DNA of 64,000 nucleotides from an uncultured Clostridia bacterium (GCA_934121925.1 CAKOVK010000004.1:1-64000), one strand, 5' to 3'; counted from the first letter of the stretch, positions 44,659 to 55,276 are shown. Notes: generated by a model not told the origin, from the letters alone. Numbers and translations are program-made.

Positions 44659-45489
44659 ATGAAAAGAATTGTAACAATACAAGATATATCATGCGTAGGA
44701 AAATGCTCACTTACTGTGGCACTTCCAATAATATCCGCAATGGGAATAGAAACAGCAGTTATTCCAACAGCGGTACTTTCAACACATACAGCATTTAAGA
44801 ATTTTACATACAGAGATTTAACTAACGATTTGCCTAAAATTGCAAGCCACTGGAAACAAGAAAAATTTAACTTTGATGGGATTTATACAGGATACTTAGG
44901 ATCAATAGAACAAATAGATATGCTAAAAGAATTTTTTAAACAGTTTAAAACATCAGAGAATTTTATATTTATAGATCCTGTTATGGCAGACAATGGCAAA
45001 CTATATGCAGGATTTGATACAAATTTTGTTAAAGAAATGAAAGAACTTTGTAAAACGGCAGATATAATAGTTCCAAATATTACAGAAGCAAGCTATATGC
45101 TAGAAAAAGAATATAAAGAAAATTATAGCGAAGAAGAAATAAAACATATGTTAATAGAGTTAAGCAATTTAGGGCCTAAATATGTTGTTTTAACAGGTGT
45201 AAGCTTTAAAGATAATGAACTGGGAGTAATGTCATATAACAAAGAAACTAATAAATTCTTTACATATTTTAAAGAAAAAGTACCTGCCAAATACCATGGA
45301 ACAGGGGATATTTTTGCTAGTACATTAGTGGGAGCAATAACTAATAATAATACAATAGAAGAAGGATTAAAAATTGCAGTAGATTATGTTTGGAAAACAA
45401 TTAATGATACATATAAAACAAATAAAGAAGATGCATATGGAGTAAACTTTGAAACCAAGATACCATATCTAATAAATAGAATAAAGTAA
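44659..45489 (+). CDS. pdxY: pyridoxamine/pyridoxal kinase
   Basis: 276 residues of the ribokinase-like fold. TIQDISCVGKCSLTVALPIISAMG is the start typical of pyridoxamine kinases, with FIDPVMADNGKLY, VPNITEASYML and the anion-hole GTGDIFASTLVGAI (catalytic Asp). It phosphorylates vitamin B6 vitamers with ATP; the window contains PLP enzymes (CysK, TrpB). It begins immediately after the AlkD-like gene, so they are cotranscribed. Confidence 0.88.
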   Translation: MKRIVTIQDISCVGKCSLTVALPIISAMGIETAVIPTAVLSTHTAFKNFTYRDLTNDLPKIASHWKQEKFNFDGIYTGYLGSIEQIDMLKEFFKQFKTSENFIFIDPVMADNGKLYAGFDTNFVKEMKELCKTADIIVPNITEASYMLEKEYKENYSEEEIKHMLIELSNLGPKYVVLTGVSFKDNELGVMSYNKETNKFFTYFKEKVPAKYHGTGDIFASTLVGAITNNNTIEEGLKIAVDYVWKTINDTYKTNKEDAYGVNFETKIPYLINRIK

Positions 45490-45503
45490 TATAGGAGCAC
45501 AAA

Positions 45504-46106
45504 ATGAAAATAATATATGGAAGTAGCAATAAAGCAAAATTAGAAGAAATAAAAAATTTTTTTGATAATAATAATATAAATGTAGAAGTAATTTCTTTAA
45601 AAGACATAAATTTTAATGAAGAAATAGATGAAAATGGAACAACTTTTGAAGAAAATTCTCTAATAAAAGCAAAAGCAATAAAAGAATTTTGCAGTAAAAA
45701 CAATATAAATGAAACAATAATAACAGATGATGCTGGACTATGTGTAGATGCTTTAGATGGAAGACCTGGAGTACATAGTGCCAGATATGCAGGAGACCAT
45801 GCACCACAAGAAGCATCTATAAACAAACTTTTAACAGAATTAAAAGGAATACCAATGGATAAAAGAACAGCTAAATTCGTTTGTGTATTAACATCAATAC
45901 TTAAAGATGGAACAAAAATAGTAGCAAGGGGAGAAACAAAAGGAAAAATAGCAATTAAACCAGGACCTATGGGAAAACTTACATATGGACCTGTATTTAT
46001 GCCAGATGAATTTCATGGAAAAGTTATGAATGAATTAAGTGCAAATGAACTAAAACATACACACAGAGAAAAAGCATTAATAGAATTACTAAAAAATTTA
46101 AAATAA
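45504..46106 (+). CDS. rdgB: XTP/dITP diphosphatase (RdgB/HAM1)
   Basis: 200 residues. SSNKAKLEEIKNFF, DENGTTFEENSLIKAKAI, ITDDAGLCVDALDGRPGVHSARYAG and the terminal KHTHREKALIELLK match the whole family. It hydrolyses deaminated purine nucleoside triphosphates to monophosphates, keeping them out of DNA. AGGAGCACAAA precedes the ATG. It lies between kinase and glycosyltransferase in the same direction. Confidence 0.95.
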   Translation: MKIIYGSSNKAKLEEIKNFFDNNNINVEVISLKDINFNEEIDENGTTFEENSLIKAKAIKEFCSKNNINETIITDDAGLCVDALDGRPGVHSARYAGDHAPQEASINKLLTELKGIPMDKRTAKFVCVLTSILKDGTKIVARGETKGKIAIKPGPMGKLTYGPVFMPDEFHGKVMNELSANELKHTHREKALIELLKNLK

Positions 46107-46118
46107 AAGGAGCATATT

Positions 46119-47267
46119 ATGAAAATAACATTTTATTCAAATTTTCTTACACATCATCAAATTCCATTTTGCTTAGAAATGTATAAAAAATATGGTGAAG
46201 ATTTTAAGTTTGTATCTATGGAAAAAATAAATCAAGAAAGAATTTCCTTAGGATATAAAGATATGGATAATGACTATCCATTTGTATTAAAAGTATATGA
46301 AAGCAAAGAAGAATATGATAAAGCTACAAAATTAGCAGTAGATAGTGACATAGTTATAGCAGGTTCTACGCCAACAGATGACTATATAAAAGAGAGACTA
46401 AAACAAGATAAAATTACATTTAGATACTATGCAAGAATTTTTTATAATGGAGTACTTAGTATATTTGATTTTGAAAATTCTAAAAAAGTATATGATAGGC
46501 ATCTAAAATATAAAAAGAACAAAAACCTATATTTATTATGTGCAAGTAGTTATGGACCAAATGATTTCAATGAATTAGGAATGTATAAAAATAAATGCTT
46601 TAAATGGGGATACTTTCCAGAAACGAAAATATATAACATAGAAGAATTGCTAAAGCAAAAAGAAAATAAAAAAATAGAAATTATTTGGGTAGGAAGATTT
46701 ATAAAAGAAAAACATCCAGAATGTGTAGTAAAGTTAGCTCAAAAATTAAAAGAAGACAACCTTGAGTTTGAAATTAAAATGATAGGTAATGGAGAGCTAT
46801 TTGACAAGACTAAAATGCAAATTGAAAAAAATAGATTAACTAATCAAATAAAATTGATAGGAGCAGTAAAATCGGACAAAGTAAGAGAATATATGGAGAA
46901 AGCAAATATATTTATTTGCACAAGTGATAAGAGCGAAAGATGGGGAGTTGTTTTAAACGAAGCTATGAATAGTGGTTGTGCAGTAATTGCATATAAAGGA
47001 ATAGGAGGAGTTCCATTTTTAATTAAAAACAACGAAAATGGATTAGCATATACAAAATTTGAAGATTTTTATGAGAAAACTATAGAAGTAATAAAAAACA
47101 AAGAATTGAGAGAAAAACTATCTATAAATGCTTATAAAACAATAACAGAAACGTGGACTGCTAAAGTTGCAGTACAAAATTTTGAAAAATTAATAAATTC
47201 CATAGTTAAAGGAAAACCAAATCCAGTAAAAGAAGGACCAGCAAGCACCGCACAACCAGTTAAGTAA
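46119..47267 (+). CDS. glycosyltransferase, GT4-like
   Basis: 382 residues with GT-B architecture. The N-terminal half starts with MKITFYSNFLTHHQIPFC; the C-terminal half has IIWVGRFIKEKHPE, the mid Rossmann segment, SERWGVVLNEAMNSGCAVIAYKGIGGVP (the E..x7..E nucleotide-sugar site). Family 4 retaining enzymes use UDP- or GDP-sugars. A short, Pro-rich, disordered tail (NPVKEGPASTAQPVK) ends it. AAAGGAGCAT is its ribosome site. Confidence 0.85.
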   Translation: MKITFYSNFLTHHQIPFCLEMYKKYGEDFKFVSMEKINQERISLGYKDMDNDYPFVLKVYESKEEYDKATKLAVDSDIVIAGSTPTDDYIKERLKQDKITFRYYARIFYNGVLSIFDFENSKKVYDRHLKYKKNKNLYLLCASSYGPNDFNELGMYKNKCFKWGYFPETKIYNIEELLKQKENKKIEIIWVGRFIKEKHPECVVKLAQKLKEDNLEFEIKMIGNGELFDKTKMQIEKNRLTNQIKLIGAVKSDKVREYMEKANIFICTSDKSERWGVVLNEAMNSGCAVIAYKGIGGVPFLIKNNENGLAYTKFEDFYEKTIEVIKNKELREKLSINAYKTITETWTAKVAVQNFEKLINSIVKGKPNPVKEGPASTAQPVK

Positions 47268-47388
47268 AGAATTTTAAATAACTAGTTGATTCTAAAATAC
47301 AATTTGTGGTAAAATGCCATTGTAATACTATATTCAAATTTTAACAAATGGACTATAATTATAAAATTTATAATATATGGAGGAAAAA

Positions 47389-48552
47389 ATGAAAGAGAAA
47401 GTTAAAACAAAATTTGAAGAGTTATTTGGAAACAAAGGAGAAATTAAAGAATATTTTGCACCAGGAAGAGTGAATTTAATTGGAGAACACACAGATTATA
47501 ATGGAGGACACGTATTCCCTTGTGCATTAACAATGGGAACTTATGCAGTCGCAAGAAAAAGAAATGATAACAAGTTAAGACTATATTCAATGAACTTTGA
47601 AAAAATAGGAGTGTTAGAATCTACAATAGATGATTTGAAATATAATCCTAAAGAGGATTGGATTAACTATCCTAAGTCAATGATTTGGGCAATGAAAAAT
47701 GATGGCTTTAATATAGACAAAGGATTTGATATAGTATATTATGGAACTATTCCAAACAGTTCAGGACTTTCATCTTCTGCTTCAATAGAAGTACTAACAG
47801 GATTTGTTTTAAAAGATATGTTTAATTTAGATGTAGATATGACAAAGATTGCATTGCTAGGACAAAAGGCAGAGAATAAATACATAGGTGTAAACTGCGG
47901 AATAATGGATCAATTTATAATTGCAAATGGAAAAAAAGATTGTGCGATATTCTTAGATACGGCAAATTTAGAATATGAATATGCACCAGTAAAATTGGAA
48001 AATGCAAAAATAGTAATAATGAATACAAATAAAAAAAGAGGACTAGGAGATTCTAAATATAATGAAAGAAGAGCAGAATGTGAAGAAGCTTTAAAAGAAT
48101 TACAACAAAAACTAAATATAAAATCATTAGGAGAACTTACAGAAGAAGAGTTTGAAGCAAATAAAGATTTAATAAAGAGTGAAACAAGACAAAAAAGAGC
48201 AAAACATGCTGTATATGAAAATCAAAGAACAATAAAAGCAGTAAAAGCATTAAAAGAAAATAAGATAGATTTACTTGGAAAATTAATGATAGCTTCACAC
48301 AATTCTTTAAGAGATGATTATGAAGTTACAGGGAAAGAACTAGATACTTTAGTAGAAGAAAGCTTAAATCAAGAAGGAGTAATAGGAGCAAGAATGACAG
48401 GAGCAGGTTTCGGAGGATGTGCAGTAAGTATAGTAAAATCAGACAAAGTAGATGATTTTATAAAAAATGTAGGAAAAGAATATAAAGAAAAAATTGGTTA
48501 TGAAGCAGACTTTTATGCAGTAGAAATAGGAAATGGGCCAACAATATTATAA
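47389..48552 (+). CDS. galK: galactokinase
   Basis: 387 residues; ATG 47389 follows TGGAGGA, while ATG 47377 overlaps it. GHMP kinase: APGRVNLIGEHTDYNGGHVFPCAL (sugar-binding), PNSSGLSSSASIEV (phosphate loop), and MTGAGFGGCAVSIV (motif 3). It makes galactose 1-phosphate, the first step of the Leloir pathway; galT and galE are not adjacent. A GGGCGAAC/GTTCGCCC terminator follows. Confidence 0.95.
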   Translation: MKEKVKTKFEELFGNKGEIKEYFAPGRVNLIGEHTDYNGGHVFPCALTMGTYAVARKRNDNKLRLYSMNFEKIGVLESTIDDLKYNPKEDWINYPKSMIWAMKNDGFNIDKGFDIVYYGTIPNSSGLSSSASIEVLTGFVLKDMFNLDVDMTKIALLGQKAENKYIGVNCGIMDQFIIANGKKDCAIFLDTANLEYEYAPVKLENAKIVIMNTNKKRGLGDSKYNERRAECEEALKELQQKLNIKSLGELTEEEFEANKDLIKSETRQKRAKHAVYENQRTIKAVKALKENKIDLLGKLMIASHNSLRDDYEVTGKELDTLVEESLNQEGVIGARMTGAGFGGCAVSIVKSDKVDDFIKNVGKEYKEKIGYEADFYAVEIGNGPTIL

Positions 48553-48570
48553 AAAATAATAGTGCATAGG

Positions 48571-48596
48571 GCGAACAAAGTTCGCCCATTATTCAT
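48571..48596 (+). terminator. terminator after galK
   Basis: GGGCGAAC and GTTCGCCC form an 8-bp stem around AAA, followed by ATTATTCATT. Confidence 0.8.
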
Positions 48597-48615
48597 TGTA
48601 AGAGAAGGGATACAT

Positions 48616-49425
48616 ATGAGTATTATAGGAGTAGATTTAGGAAGCACAATGACAAAAGTAGTGCAAATAAAAAATAACAACTTAACAAATAAAGGAATAT
48701 ATTCTGAAAAAAACGTAGAAAAAGTAATAGAAAAATTCATTAATGATAACAATATAGATTTAACAGAAATAGAAGAGTTTGTAACAACAGGAGTAGGAGC
48801 ATCAAAAATCAAAAAGAATATTTACAATAAGCCAACAAAAATAGTAAATGAGTTTGAAGCTATTGCAAACTGTGTAGACAAAAATTGCCTAATAGCAAGC
48901 ATAGGAACAGGAACAGCTTTTATTCTAAAAAATGGAGAGAATGCCGTTCATTTAGGAGGAAGTGGATTAGGCGGAGGAACTCTAATAAATTTAGCAAAAG
49001 AATTAGCAAATATTGATGATTTTAACAATATAAAAGAATTAATATTAAAGGGAAATTTGAATAGTGTAGATTTAAGATTAAAAGATATAACTCAAGAGAA
49101 ACTTTCTAATTTAAGTATGGATACGACTGTTTCTAATTTTGGAAAAATAGAACCAAATGCAAACGAATCAGATATGATTAAAGGAATACTAAATATGATA
49201 ATGGAATCTATTGCAGTTATGTGTGCAATGGCTTTGAAAAATACAAAAATAAAAGAGGTTGTTGTAATAGGAACAATAACAACATTACCTCTAATAAAAG
49301 ATATACTAAAAAGAGTGTCAGCTTTACATGATGTGAGTTTTGAAATTCCTGAAAATTCGCAATTTTTAACGGCAGTAGGTGCAGTAAGAAAAGAATTTAT
49401 CTCTCTTGAGAATTATCAGATTTAG
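48616..49425 (+). CDS. coaW: pantothenate kinase, type II
   Basis: 269 residues from ATG 48616 (AGAAGGGA upstream; the upstream frame from 48562 overlaps the galK terminator). ASKHA ATPase: GVDLGSTMTKVV (phosphate 1), VTTGVGASKI, IGTGTAFI, HLGGSGLGGGTLINLA and the C-terminal VVIGTITTLPLIKDIL. Type II enzymes phosphorylate pantothenate as the first step to coenzyme A and resist feedback by CoA. Its last 29 bases overlap the convergent gene. Confidence 0.9.
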   Translation: MSIIGVDLGSTMTKVVQIKNNNLTNKGIYSEKNVEKVIEKFINDNNIDLTEIEEFVTTGVGASKIKKNIYNKPTKIVNEFEAIANCVDKNCLIASIGTGTAFILKNGENAVHLGGSGLGGGTLINLAKELANIDDFNNIKELILKGNLNSVDLRLKDITQEKLSNLSMDTTVSNFGKIEPNANESDMIKGILNMIMESIAVMCAMALKNTKIKEVVVIGTITTLPLIKDILKRVSALHDVSFEIPENSQFLTAVGAVRKEFISLENYQI

Positions 49426-49969
49426 GCTCAAATTTACCGGAGTCTAATATTTTTTGAACTTCAGGAGAAATAGTTGGTGGAAATTTTGAATCTCTAATAT
49501 CTTTTAATACCTTTAAATCTCTTTCTAAGAATTCAGGACAATTCTTTTTGAAAATATGTGAAAGCTTTAACATTTCTAGTTTATCAATAAATAAATATAA
49601 AGATTCTTTACCAAGTTTTTGAGCAATAAAAATAATGTCACCATTAGAAAGCTTAGAAAGTTTGTCTTCACTTAATGTATTAAAGAAGTACTCAGTGTCT
49701 AAAGTATTCAATGTTTGAAAATTATTTAGTCTCTCTCTTAACATTACTAAATTATTCTTTAATTTGTTAAACTCATTTTGCCTATTTTTTCCGTATGCAG
49801 CTAATATCTTTTCTCTTTCGGTAGTACCAGGTGAAAATGACCTATTATTAAAACTTAATATTTTTTCTTCTATATATCTTTCTAAGTCAAATAAATAGCA
49901 AAAATCAGATTCATTATAAATTATATCTTTAAAATTATCGTTAAATATTATTTCATCAAAATTCTTCAT
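49397..49969 (-). CDS. hypothetical helical protein
   Basis: 190 residues on the minus strand, overlapping the end of coaW. All-helical and charged, with no membrane segment. Residues 55-90 (EREKILAAYGKNRQNEFNK) look like a coiled helix; the end is a Pro/Lys-rich tail with SPEVQKILDSGKFEPKS. AAGGAGCGG precedes the start. I recognise no family. Confidence 0.7.
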   Translation of the reverse strand: MKNFDEIIFNDNFKDIIYNESDFCYLFDLERYIEEKILSFNNRSFSPGTTEREKILAAYGKNRQNEFNKLKNNLVMLRERLNNFQTLNTLDTEYFFNTLSEDKLSKLSNGDIIFIAQKLGKESLYLFIDKLEMLKLSHIFKKNCPEFLERDLKVLKDIRDSKFPPTISPEVQKILDSGKFEPKSDNSQER

Positions 49970-50131
49970 AGAACCGCTCCTTATATAAATATAATATAAT
50001 TATAACATTAATAATAAAAAAATCAAATTTTTATTCAAAAAAAGTTTGACAAAGACAGTTTTTTAATAGATAATTATTATTGTTATATACTAGAGAAATT
50101 TTTAGAAAAATACGAAGGAGGTACATTATAA

Positions 50132-52693
50132 ATGTACGTATTTAATAAGATAATGGTAAATCCACAATTACCAAAGAAGATAGACAAACTATCTAAAATA
50201 GCAAATAATTTATGGTGGTCTTGGAACACAGAATTTTTAAAGCTATTCAAAAAAATAGATATAGATTTATGGGAAAAGTGTGGTAAAAATCCTGTTAAAT
50301 TTTTAAAATTAGTGGACCAAGAAAAATTAGAAAGCATAGCAGAAGACTATGAATTTATAAAAGAATATAATAAAAATGCTAACAATTTTGAATCTTACAT
50401 GGAAAGCAAAAATACATGGTTTAATAAAAATTATCCAGAAAACAAAAGTGACCTAATAGCATATTTTTCAGCAGAATATGGGTTAGATGAGATTTTACCA
50501 ATATACTCTGGTGGACTTGGAATGTTATCTGGTGACCATTTAAAATCAGCAAGCGATTTAGGTATCCCATTAGTAGCAGTTGGGCTATTGTATAAAAATG
50601 GGTATTTCCATCAAAAAATAAATGCTGCAGGGGGACAAGAATCTGAATATCATGATATAGAATTAGAAAATTTGCCTATAATTCCAGTAAAAAAAGAAAC
50701 AGATGAAAATTTAATAATATCAGTAAAAATGCCAAATGGAAGACTTTACTTAAAAGTATGGAAAATTCAAGTAGGAAGAGTAAATTTATATTTATTAGAT
50801 TCGGATATAGAAGAAAATACAGATGAATATAGAGATGTAACACTAAGACTATATGGTGGAGACCAGGAAATGAGAATTAGACAAGAAATAGTTCTAGGAA
50901 TAGGCGGAGTAACACTACTAAAAGAACTAGGACTTAACCCTACTATTTACCATATGAACGAAGGACATTCTTCTTTCTTAGTACTAGAACTAATTAAAGA
51001 CATAATGGAAGAGAAAAAAGTATCTTTTAACATAGCAAAAGATATAGTAACAGCAAAAACAGTATTTACAACGCATACGCCAGTTCCAGCAGGAAATGAT
51101 ATATTCCCAACAACATTAGTAGAAAAATATTTTAAAGATTTTTGGGTTCCTTTAGGAATTTCAAAAGAAGAATTTATGAAATTAGGAATGAAACCTAAAG
51201 AAGAAAATAAAACAACATTCAATATGGGAATTTTAGCATTAAAAATAGCTGGAAAGAAAAATGGAGTAAGTAAACTTCATGGAGCGGTTTCTAGAGAATT
51301 GTTTGGAGAAGTATGGCCAGAAATTGCACCAAACGAATCTCCAATTACATATGTAACAAACGGAATACACACGTGTACATGGCTTGCACCAACTCTTAAA
51401 CAACTTTATAATAAATATTTAACTCCATATTGGCAAGATAAAATACATTTGAATGAAACTTGGGAAAAAATAAATAATATTCCAGATGAAGAACTTTGGA
51501 AAGAACATACACTAAGAAAAGAAAGATTATTTAAACTTGTAAATGAGAATGTAACGAATAGGTTAAGAAATAATGGAATGCATTATGATCAAATAAGAGA
51601 AATAACATCAAAACTAAATCCAAATGCATTAACAATAGGATTTGCAAGAAGATTTGCAACATATAAAAGGGCTACATTAATATTTAAAGACTTAGAAAGA
51701 ATTACACAAATATTAAATGATGAATCAAAACCTGTTCAATTAATATTTGCAGGGAAAGCACATCCAAAAGATATAGAAGGCCAAAATTTAATTAAGAGAA
51801 TACATGAAATATCTATGATGCCTCAATTTAAAGGAAGAATATTCTTACTTGAGGGATACAATATGGAAATTTCAAGACATTTAATTTCTGGTGTCGATGT
51901 ATGGCTTAATAATCCAAGAAGACCAATGGAAGCTTCTGGAACTAGTGGTGAAAAAGCTTCTGTAAATGGAGTTGTTAACTTCAGTATACTAGATGGATGG
52001 TGGGCAGAAGGCTACAACCAAAAAAATGGTTGGGCAATAGGAACAAACGCAGAATACTACTCATATGAAGAACAAGATACAGCAGATAGTGAAAGTATTT
52101 ATAATATATTAGAAAATAAAATAATACCTGCATATTATAATAAAGAAAATGGAATATCAAAAGAATGGCTTACATTAATGAAAAACTCTATTATCTCTAC
52201 TGGAGGAAATTATAGTACGGCTAGAATGCTTGTGGATTATACAAACAAGTTATATATGCCATTATGTAATTTGACTAATAAATATTTTAAGAATTTAGAT
52301 TTAGTTACAGAATATAACAAAATAAAAAATGGCTTATATGCAAATTGGGAAGACATTGTAATAGAGCAAAACAATAACTTAGATAATATATCAATGGATG
52401 CAGGAAAGAATATAGATGTGTCATGTATGGTAAAACTTCCTAATATAAATGTAGAGAACATAGAAGCACAAGTATATTATGGAAAGATATTAGATAATGG
52501 AACAATAGAAAATATAAGTATAATACCAATGAATTTAGTAAAAAGTGATAAAGAAAATAAAACATATACTTATACTGCTAAAATAGAATTAAAAACTGGT
52601 GGAAACTATGGATATACATTTAGGGTAATGCCAAAACATGAAATGTTATTAGATAGTGCTAATTTGAATCTAGTAAAATGGATAACAAAATAG
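50132..52693 (+). CDS. glgP: alpha-glucan (glycogen) phosphorylase
   Basis: 853 residues of the short GT35 type with an N-terminal DUF3417-like part (NNLWWSWN at about 29-36). YFSAEYGLDEILPIYSGGLGMLSGDHLKSASDLGIPLV, HMNEGHSSFL and EASGTSGEKASVNGVVNFSILDGWWAEGY are the family landmarks, with the PLP-binding Lys in TSGEK. It releases glucose 1-phosphate from storage glucan. AAGGAGGTACATTATAA is its ribosome site. A terminator-like structure follows. Confidence 0.93.
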   Translation: MYVFNKIMVNPQLPKKIDKLSKIANNLWWSWNTEFLKLFKKIDIDLWEKCGKNPVKFLKLVDQEKLESIAEDYEFIKEYNKNANNFESYMESKNTWFNKNYPENKSDLIAYFSAEYGLDEILPIYSGGLGMLSGDHLKSASDLGIPLVAVGLLYKNGYFHQKINAAGGQESEYHDIELENLPIIPVKKETDENLIISVKMPNGRLYLKVWKIQVGRVNLYLLDSDIEENTDEYRDVTLRLYGGDQEMRIRQEIVLGIGGVTLLKELGLNPTIYHMNEGHSSFLVLELIKDIMEEKKVSFNIAKDIVTAKTVFTTHTPVPAGNDIFPTTLVEKYFKDFWVPLGISKEEFMKLGMKPKEENKTTFNMGILALKIAGKKNGVSKLHGAVSRELFGEVWPEIAPNESPITYVTNGIHTCTWLAPTLKQLYNKYLTPYWQDKIHLNETWEKINNIPDEELWKEHTLRKERLFKLVNENVTNRLRNNGMHYDQIREITSKLNPNALTIGFARRFATYKRATLIFKDLERITQILNDESKPVQLIFAGKAHPKDIEGQNLIKRIHEISMMPQFKGRIFLLEGYNMEISRHLISGVDVWLNNPRRPMEASGTSGEKASVNGVVNFSILDGWWAEGYNQKNGWAIGTNAEYYSYEEQDTADSESIYNILENKIIPAYYNKENGISKEWLTLMKNSIISTGGNYSTARMLVDYTNKLYMPLCNLTNKYFKNLDLVTEYNKIKNGLYANWEDIVIEQNNNLDNISMDAGKNIDVSCMVKLPNINVENIEAQVYYGKILDNGTIENISIIPMNLVKSDKENKTYTYTAKIELKTGGNYGYTFRVMPKHEMLLDSANLNLVKWITK

Positions 52694-52710
52694 ATTTTGA
52701 AGTGCTAAGT

Positions 52711-52772
52711 GTGGTGTGAGAATAGTGAATCTTGGGGTAATAACCTTAAAATCCCAACTCCAATCTCACACA
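52711..52772 (+). promoter_or_regulatory. paired structure between glgP and pyk
   Basis: GTGTGAGA (52715-52722) pairs with TCTCACAC (52763-52770), enclosing an inner TTGGGGT/ATCCCAA pair. It has no long T-run immediately; it may be a weak terminator of glgP or a leader element of pyk. Confidence 0.5.
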
Positions 52773-52811
52773 TTTTATTATAAAATTACAATTATAAGGA
52801 AGGAATTTATT

Positions 52812-54254
52812 ATGAGAAAAACAAAAATAGTGTGTACTCTAGGACCTGCAACAGATGATCCAGAAGTGTTAAAACAATTGATGCATGCAGGAATGAATGT
52901 GGGAAGAATAAACTTTTCTCACGGAAATTATCAAGATCAAGAAGAAAGAATAAATGTATTCAAATGGATTAGAGGAGAATTAGGATTACCAATCCCTTTA
53001 CTTTTAGATACACAAGGACCAGAAATAAGAATAGGTAAATTTAAAGATGATAAAAAAGTTCTATTAGAAAAAGGAGCTACTTTTACATTACTAAACTCAG
53101 AAGAGTTAGGAGATGAAACAAAGGTATCTATAACATATAAAGAACTATATAAAGATGTAGATATAGGCAAAACAATACTTATAAATGATGGAACAATAGA
53201 ACTAAAAGTAAAAGAAATAGTAGATAAAGATATAATTTGTGAAGTCATTCAAGGCGGATACTTAACAAACAGAAAAAGTATTAATGTTCCAGATTTAATT
53301 TTAAACTTGCCAAGTATAACAGAAAAAGATATTGCAGATATAAAATATGGCATAACAGCAGGATTTGACTACATTGCAGCATCATTTGTAAGAAAACCAG
53401 AAGATGTACTTGCAATAAAAGAAGTTTTAAAGCAAAATAATGGAGAGCATATAAAGGTTATTTCAAAAATTGAAAATAGAGAAGGAATAAACAATTTCGA
53501 TAAAATACTAAAAGTATCAGATGGAATAATGGTAGCAAGAGGCGACCTGGGCGTAGAAATACCTATGGAAGAAGTTCCAATATACCAAAAGCAATTTATT
53601 AAAAAAACATATAAGCAAGGTAAACCAGTAATAACAGCAACACAAATGTTAGAAAGTATGATAACAAATTCAAAACCAACAAGAGCAGAAGTTAGTGATA
53701 TTGCAAATGCAATATATGATGGAAGTAGCGCAATAATGCTATCTGGAGAAACAGCAACAGGAAACTATCCAATAGAATGCGTAAAAACTATGGATAGAGT
53801 AGCAATAACAATAGAAAAATCATTAAAATACTGGAAAAGATTTAAAAACAGAGAATATGACTTGGAAAAATTAGACTATAAGTTTAATATGAATTATTCT
53901 GTTTGTACTTTAGCATCAAACATAGAACCTAAAGCAATAATTGCATACACAAATACAGGAGATACATCAAGAATGTTATCTAGTTTTGGCCCAGAATGTC
54001 CAATATTTGCAATTACAGAAAATGAAACAACATATAGGCAACTGGGGGCAGCTTGGAATATAATACCTAAATTATTCCCACATCAAGAAAGCATAGACAA
54101 ATTGGTTTATTTAGGAATAAATACTCTAAAGAAAGAAGGATTTTTACAAAAAGGAGACAGAGTAGTAATTGCAGGAGGCGCAAAAGTTGTTACAGATTTA
54201 TCTGATGCAGAAGCAGATATAAATACTGTAATGGGAGGAATTGTAATAATATAG
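52812..54254 (+). CDS. pyk: pyruvate kinase
   Basis: 480 residues from ATG 52812 (AAGGAAGGAATTTAT); the frame from 52716 starts within the structured element. KIVCTLGPATDDPEVL, MNVGRINFSHG, LLDTQGPEIR, ISKIENREGINNFD, VARGDLGVEIP and TATQMLESMITNSKPTRAEVSDIANAI cover the A/B domains and active site; the last 120 residues are the regulatory C domain. It lacks the extra PEP-utiliser domain of some Gram-positive enzymes. Final ATP-forming step of glycolysis. Confidence 0.96.
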   Translation: MRKTKIVCTLGPATDDPEVLKQLMHAGMNVGRINFSHGNYQDQEERINVFKWIRGELGLPIPLLLDTQGPEIRIGKFKDDKKVLLEKGATFTLLNSEELGDETKVSITYKELYKDVDIGKTILINDGTIELKVKEIVDKDIICEVIQGGYLTNRKSINVPDLILNLPSITEKDIADIKYGITAGFDYIAASFVRKPEDVLAIKEVLKQNNGEHIKVISKIENREGINNFDKILKVSDGIMVARGDLGVEIPMEEVPIYQKQFIKKTYKQGKPVITATQMLESMITNSKPTRAEVSDIANAIYDGSSAIMLSGETATGNYPIECVKTMDRVAITIEKSLKYWKRFKNREYDLEKLDYKFNMNYSVCTLASNIEPKAIIAYTNTGDTSRMLSSFGPECPIFAITENETTYRQLGAAWNIIPKLFPHQESIDKLVYLGINTLKKEGFLQKGDRVVIAGGAKVVTDLSDAEADINTVMGGIVII

Positions 54255-54319
54255 GCTAAATAACAAAGTGGATTAAGTAGCACATATAAAAAAAGAGGTA
54301 CTAAAAAGGAGACAAAATA

Positions 54320-55276
54320 ATGAAAAAAGTTTTAAAAATTGTAGGAATAGTTTTACTACTAATAATATTAACATTAGTCATAGCAGCATTAATATACGGT
54401 AAAAGCTTACTAAACAAGATTAACTATGAAGATGTAACAAGAGATCAAATAGAGATAAATGAGGGAGTTGAAGAATATTTATCCGAATATAGAAATATAG
54501 CTATATTAGGATTGGATGCACGAGACAATACTTTTTCAAACAGCAGAAGTGATTGCATAATAATAGTAAGTATAAATAACAACACAAAAGATGTAAAATT
54601 TGTTTCTGTTTATAGAGACACTTATTTGCAAATAGATGGATACGGTTTAGATAAAATAACACATGCATACGCATACAATAAAGCTCCACTTGCAATAAGC
54701 TCAATAAACAAAAATCTAGATTTAGATATAACAGAATATGTAACAATAAACTTTGACTCAGTTACAAGTATAGTAGATGCAATAGGAGGAATACAAATAA
54801 CAGTAACAGATGCAGAAGCAAAAAACATACCAGGTTTAACAACTGGCGGTACATATAACTTAACAGGAGCACAGGCTTTAGCATATGGAAGAATAAGAAA
54901 AATAGACAGCGATTATGCAAGAACAGAAAGAATGAGAAATGTATTGGAAAAAGTATTTGAAAAAGCTAAAAAAATGGATGTAGCTAAATTAAATAGTTTA
55001 GTAAATGAACTATTACCGAAGGTTTCTACAAATATAACACAAAATGAAATTGTAAAAATGATACCAAAAATAAAAGATTACAATGTGGTTTCAAGTATAG
55101 GTTGGCCATATGAAGTAAGAGGAATAACAACAGATAGATGGTATGCAGTACCAGTAACATTGGAACAAAATGTAAAAAAACTACATGAAGATTTATTTGG
55201 CGAAAGTGATTATGAAGTCTCTAAAGAAGTAAAAGAAATAAGCGAGAAGATTATAAACAAAACAGGATATAGATAA
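54320..55276 (+). CDS. LytR-CpsA-Psr (LCP) family protein
   Basis: 318 residues: one N-terminal membrane helix (about 5-27), then the extracellular LCP domain with ILGLDARDNTFSNSRSDCIIIVSIN, VYRDTYLQIDGYGLDKITHAYAY and QALAYGRIRKIDSDYARTERM, the Arg/Asp residues that bind polyprenyl pyrophosphate. LCP enzymes attach teichoic acid or capsule polymers to peptidoglycan. Its position just before the polysaccharide locus fits capsule attachment. Confidence 0.93.
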   Translation: MKKVLKIVGIVLLLIILTLVIAALIYGKSLLNKINYEDVTRDQIEINEGVEEYLSEYRNIAILGLDARDNTFSNSRSDCIIIVSINNNTKDVKFVSVYRDTYLQIDGYGLDKITHAYAYNKAPLAISSINKNLDLDITEYVTINFDSVTSIVDAIGGIQITVTDAEAKNIPGLTTGGTYNLTGAQALAYGRIRKIDSDYARTERMRNVLEKVFEKAKKMDVAKLNSLVNELLPKVSTNITQNEIVKMIPKIKDYNVVSSIGWPYEVRGITTDRWYAVPVTLEQNVKKLHEDLFGESDYEVSKEVKEISEKIINKTGYR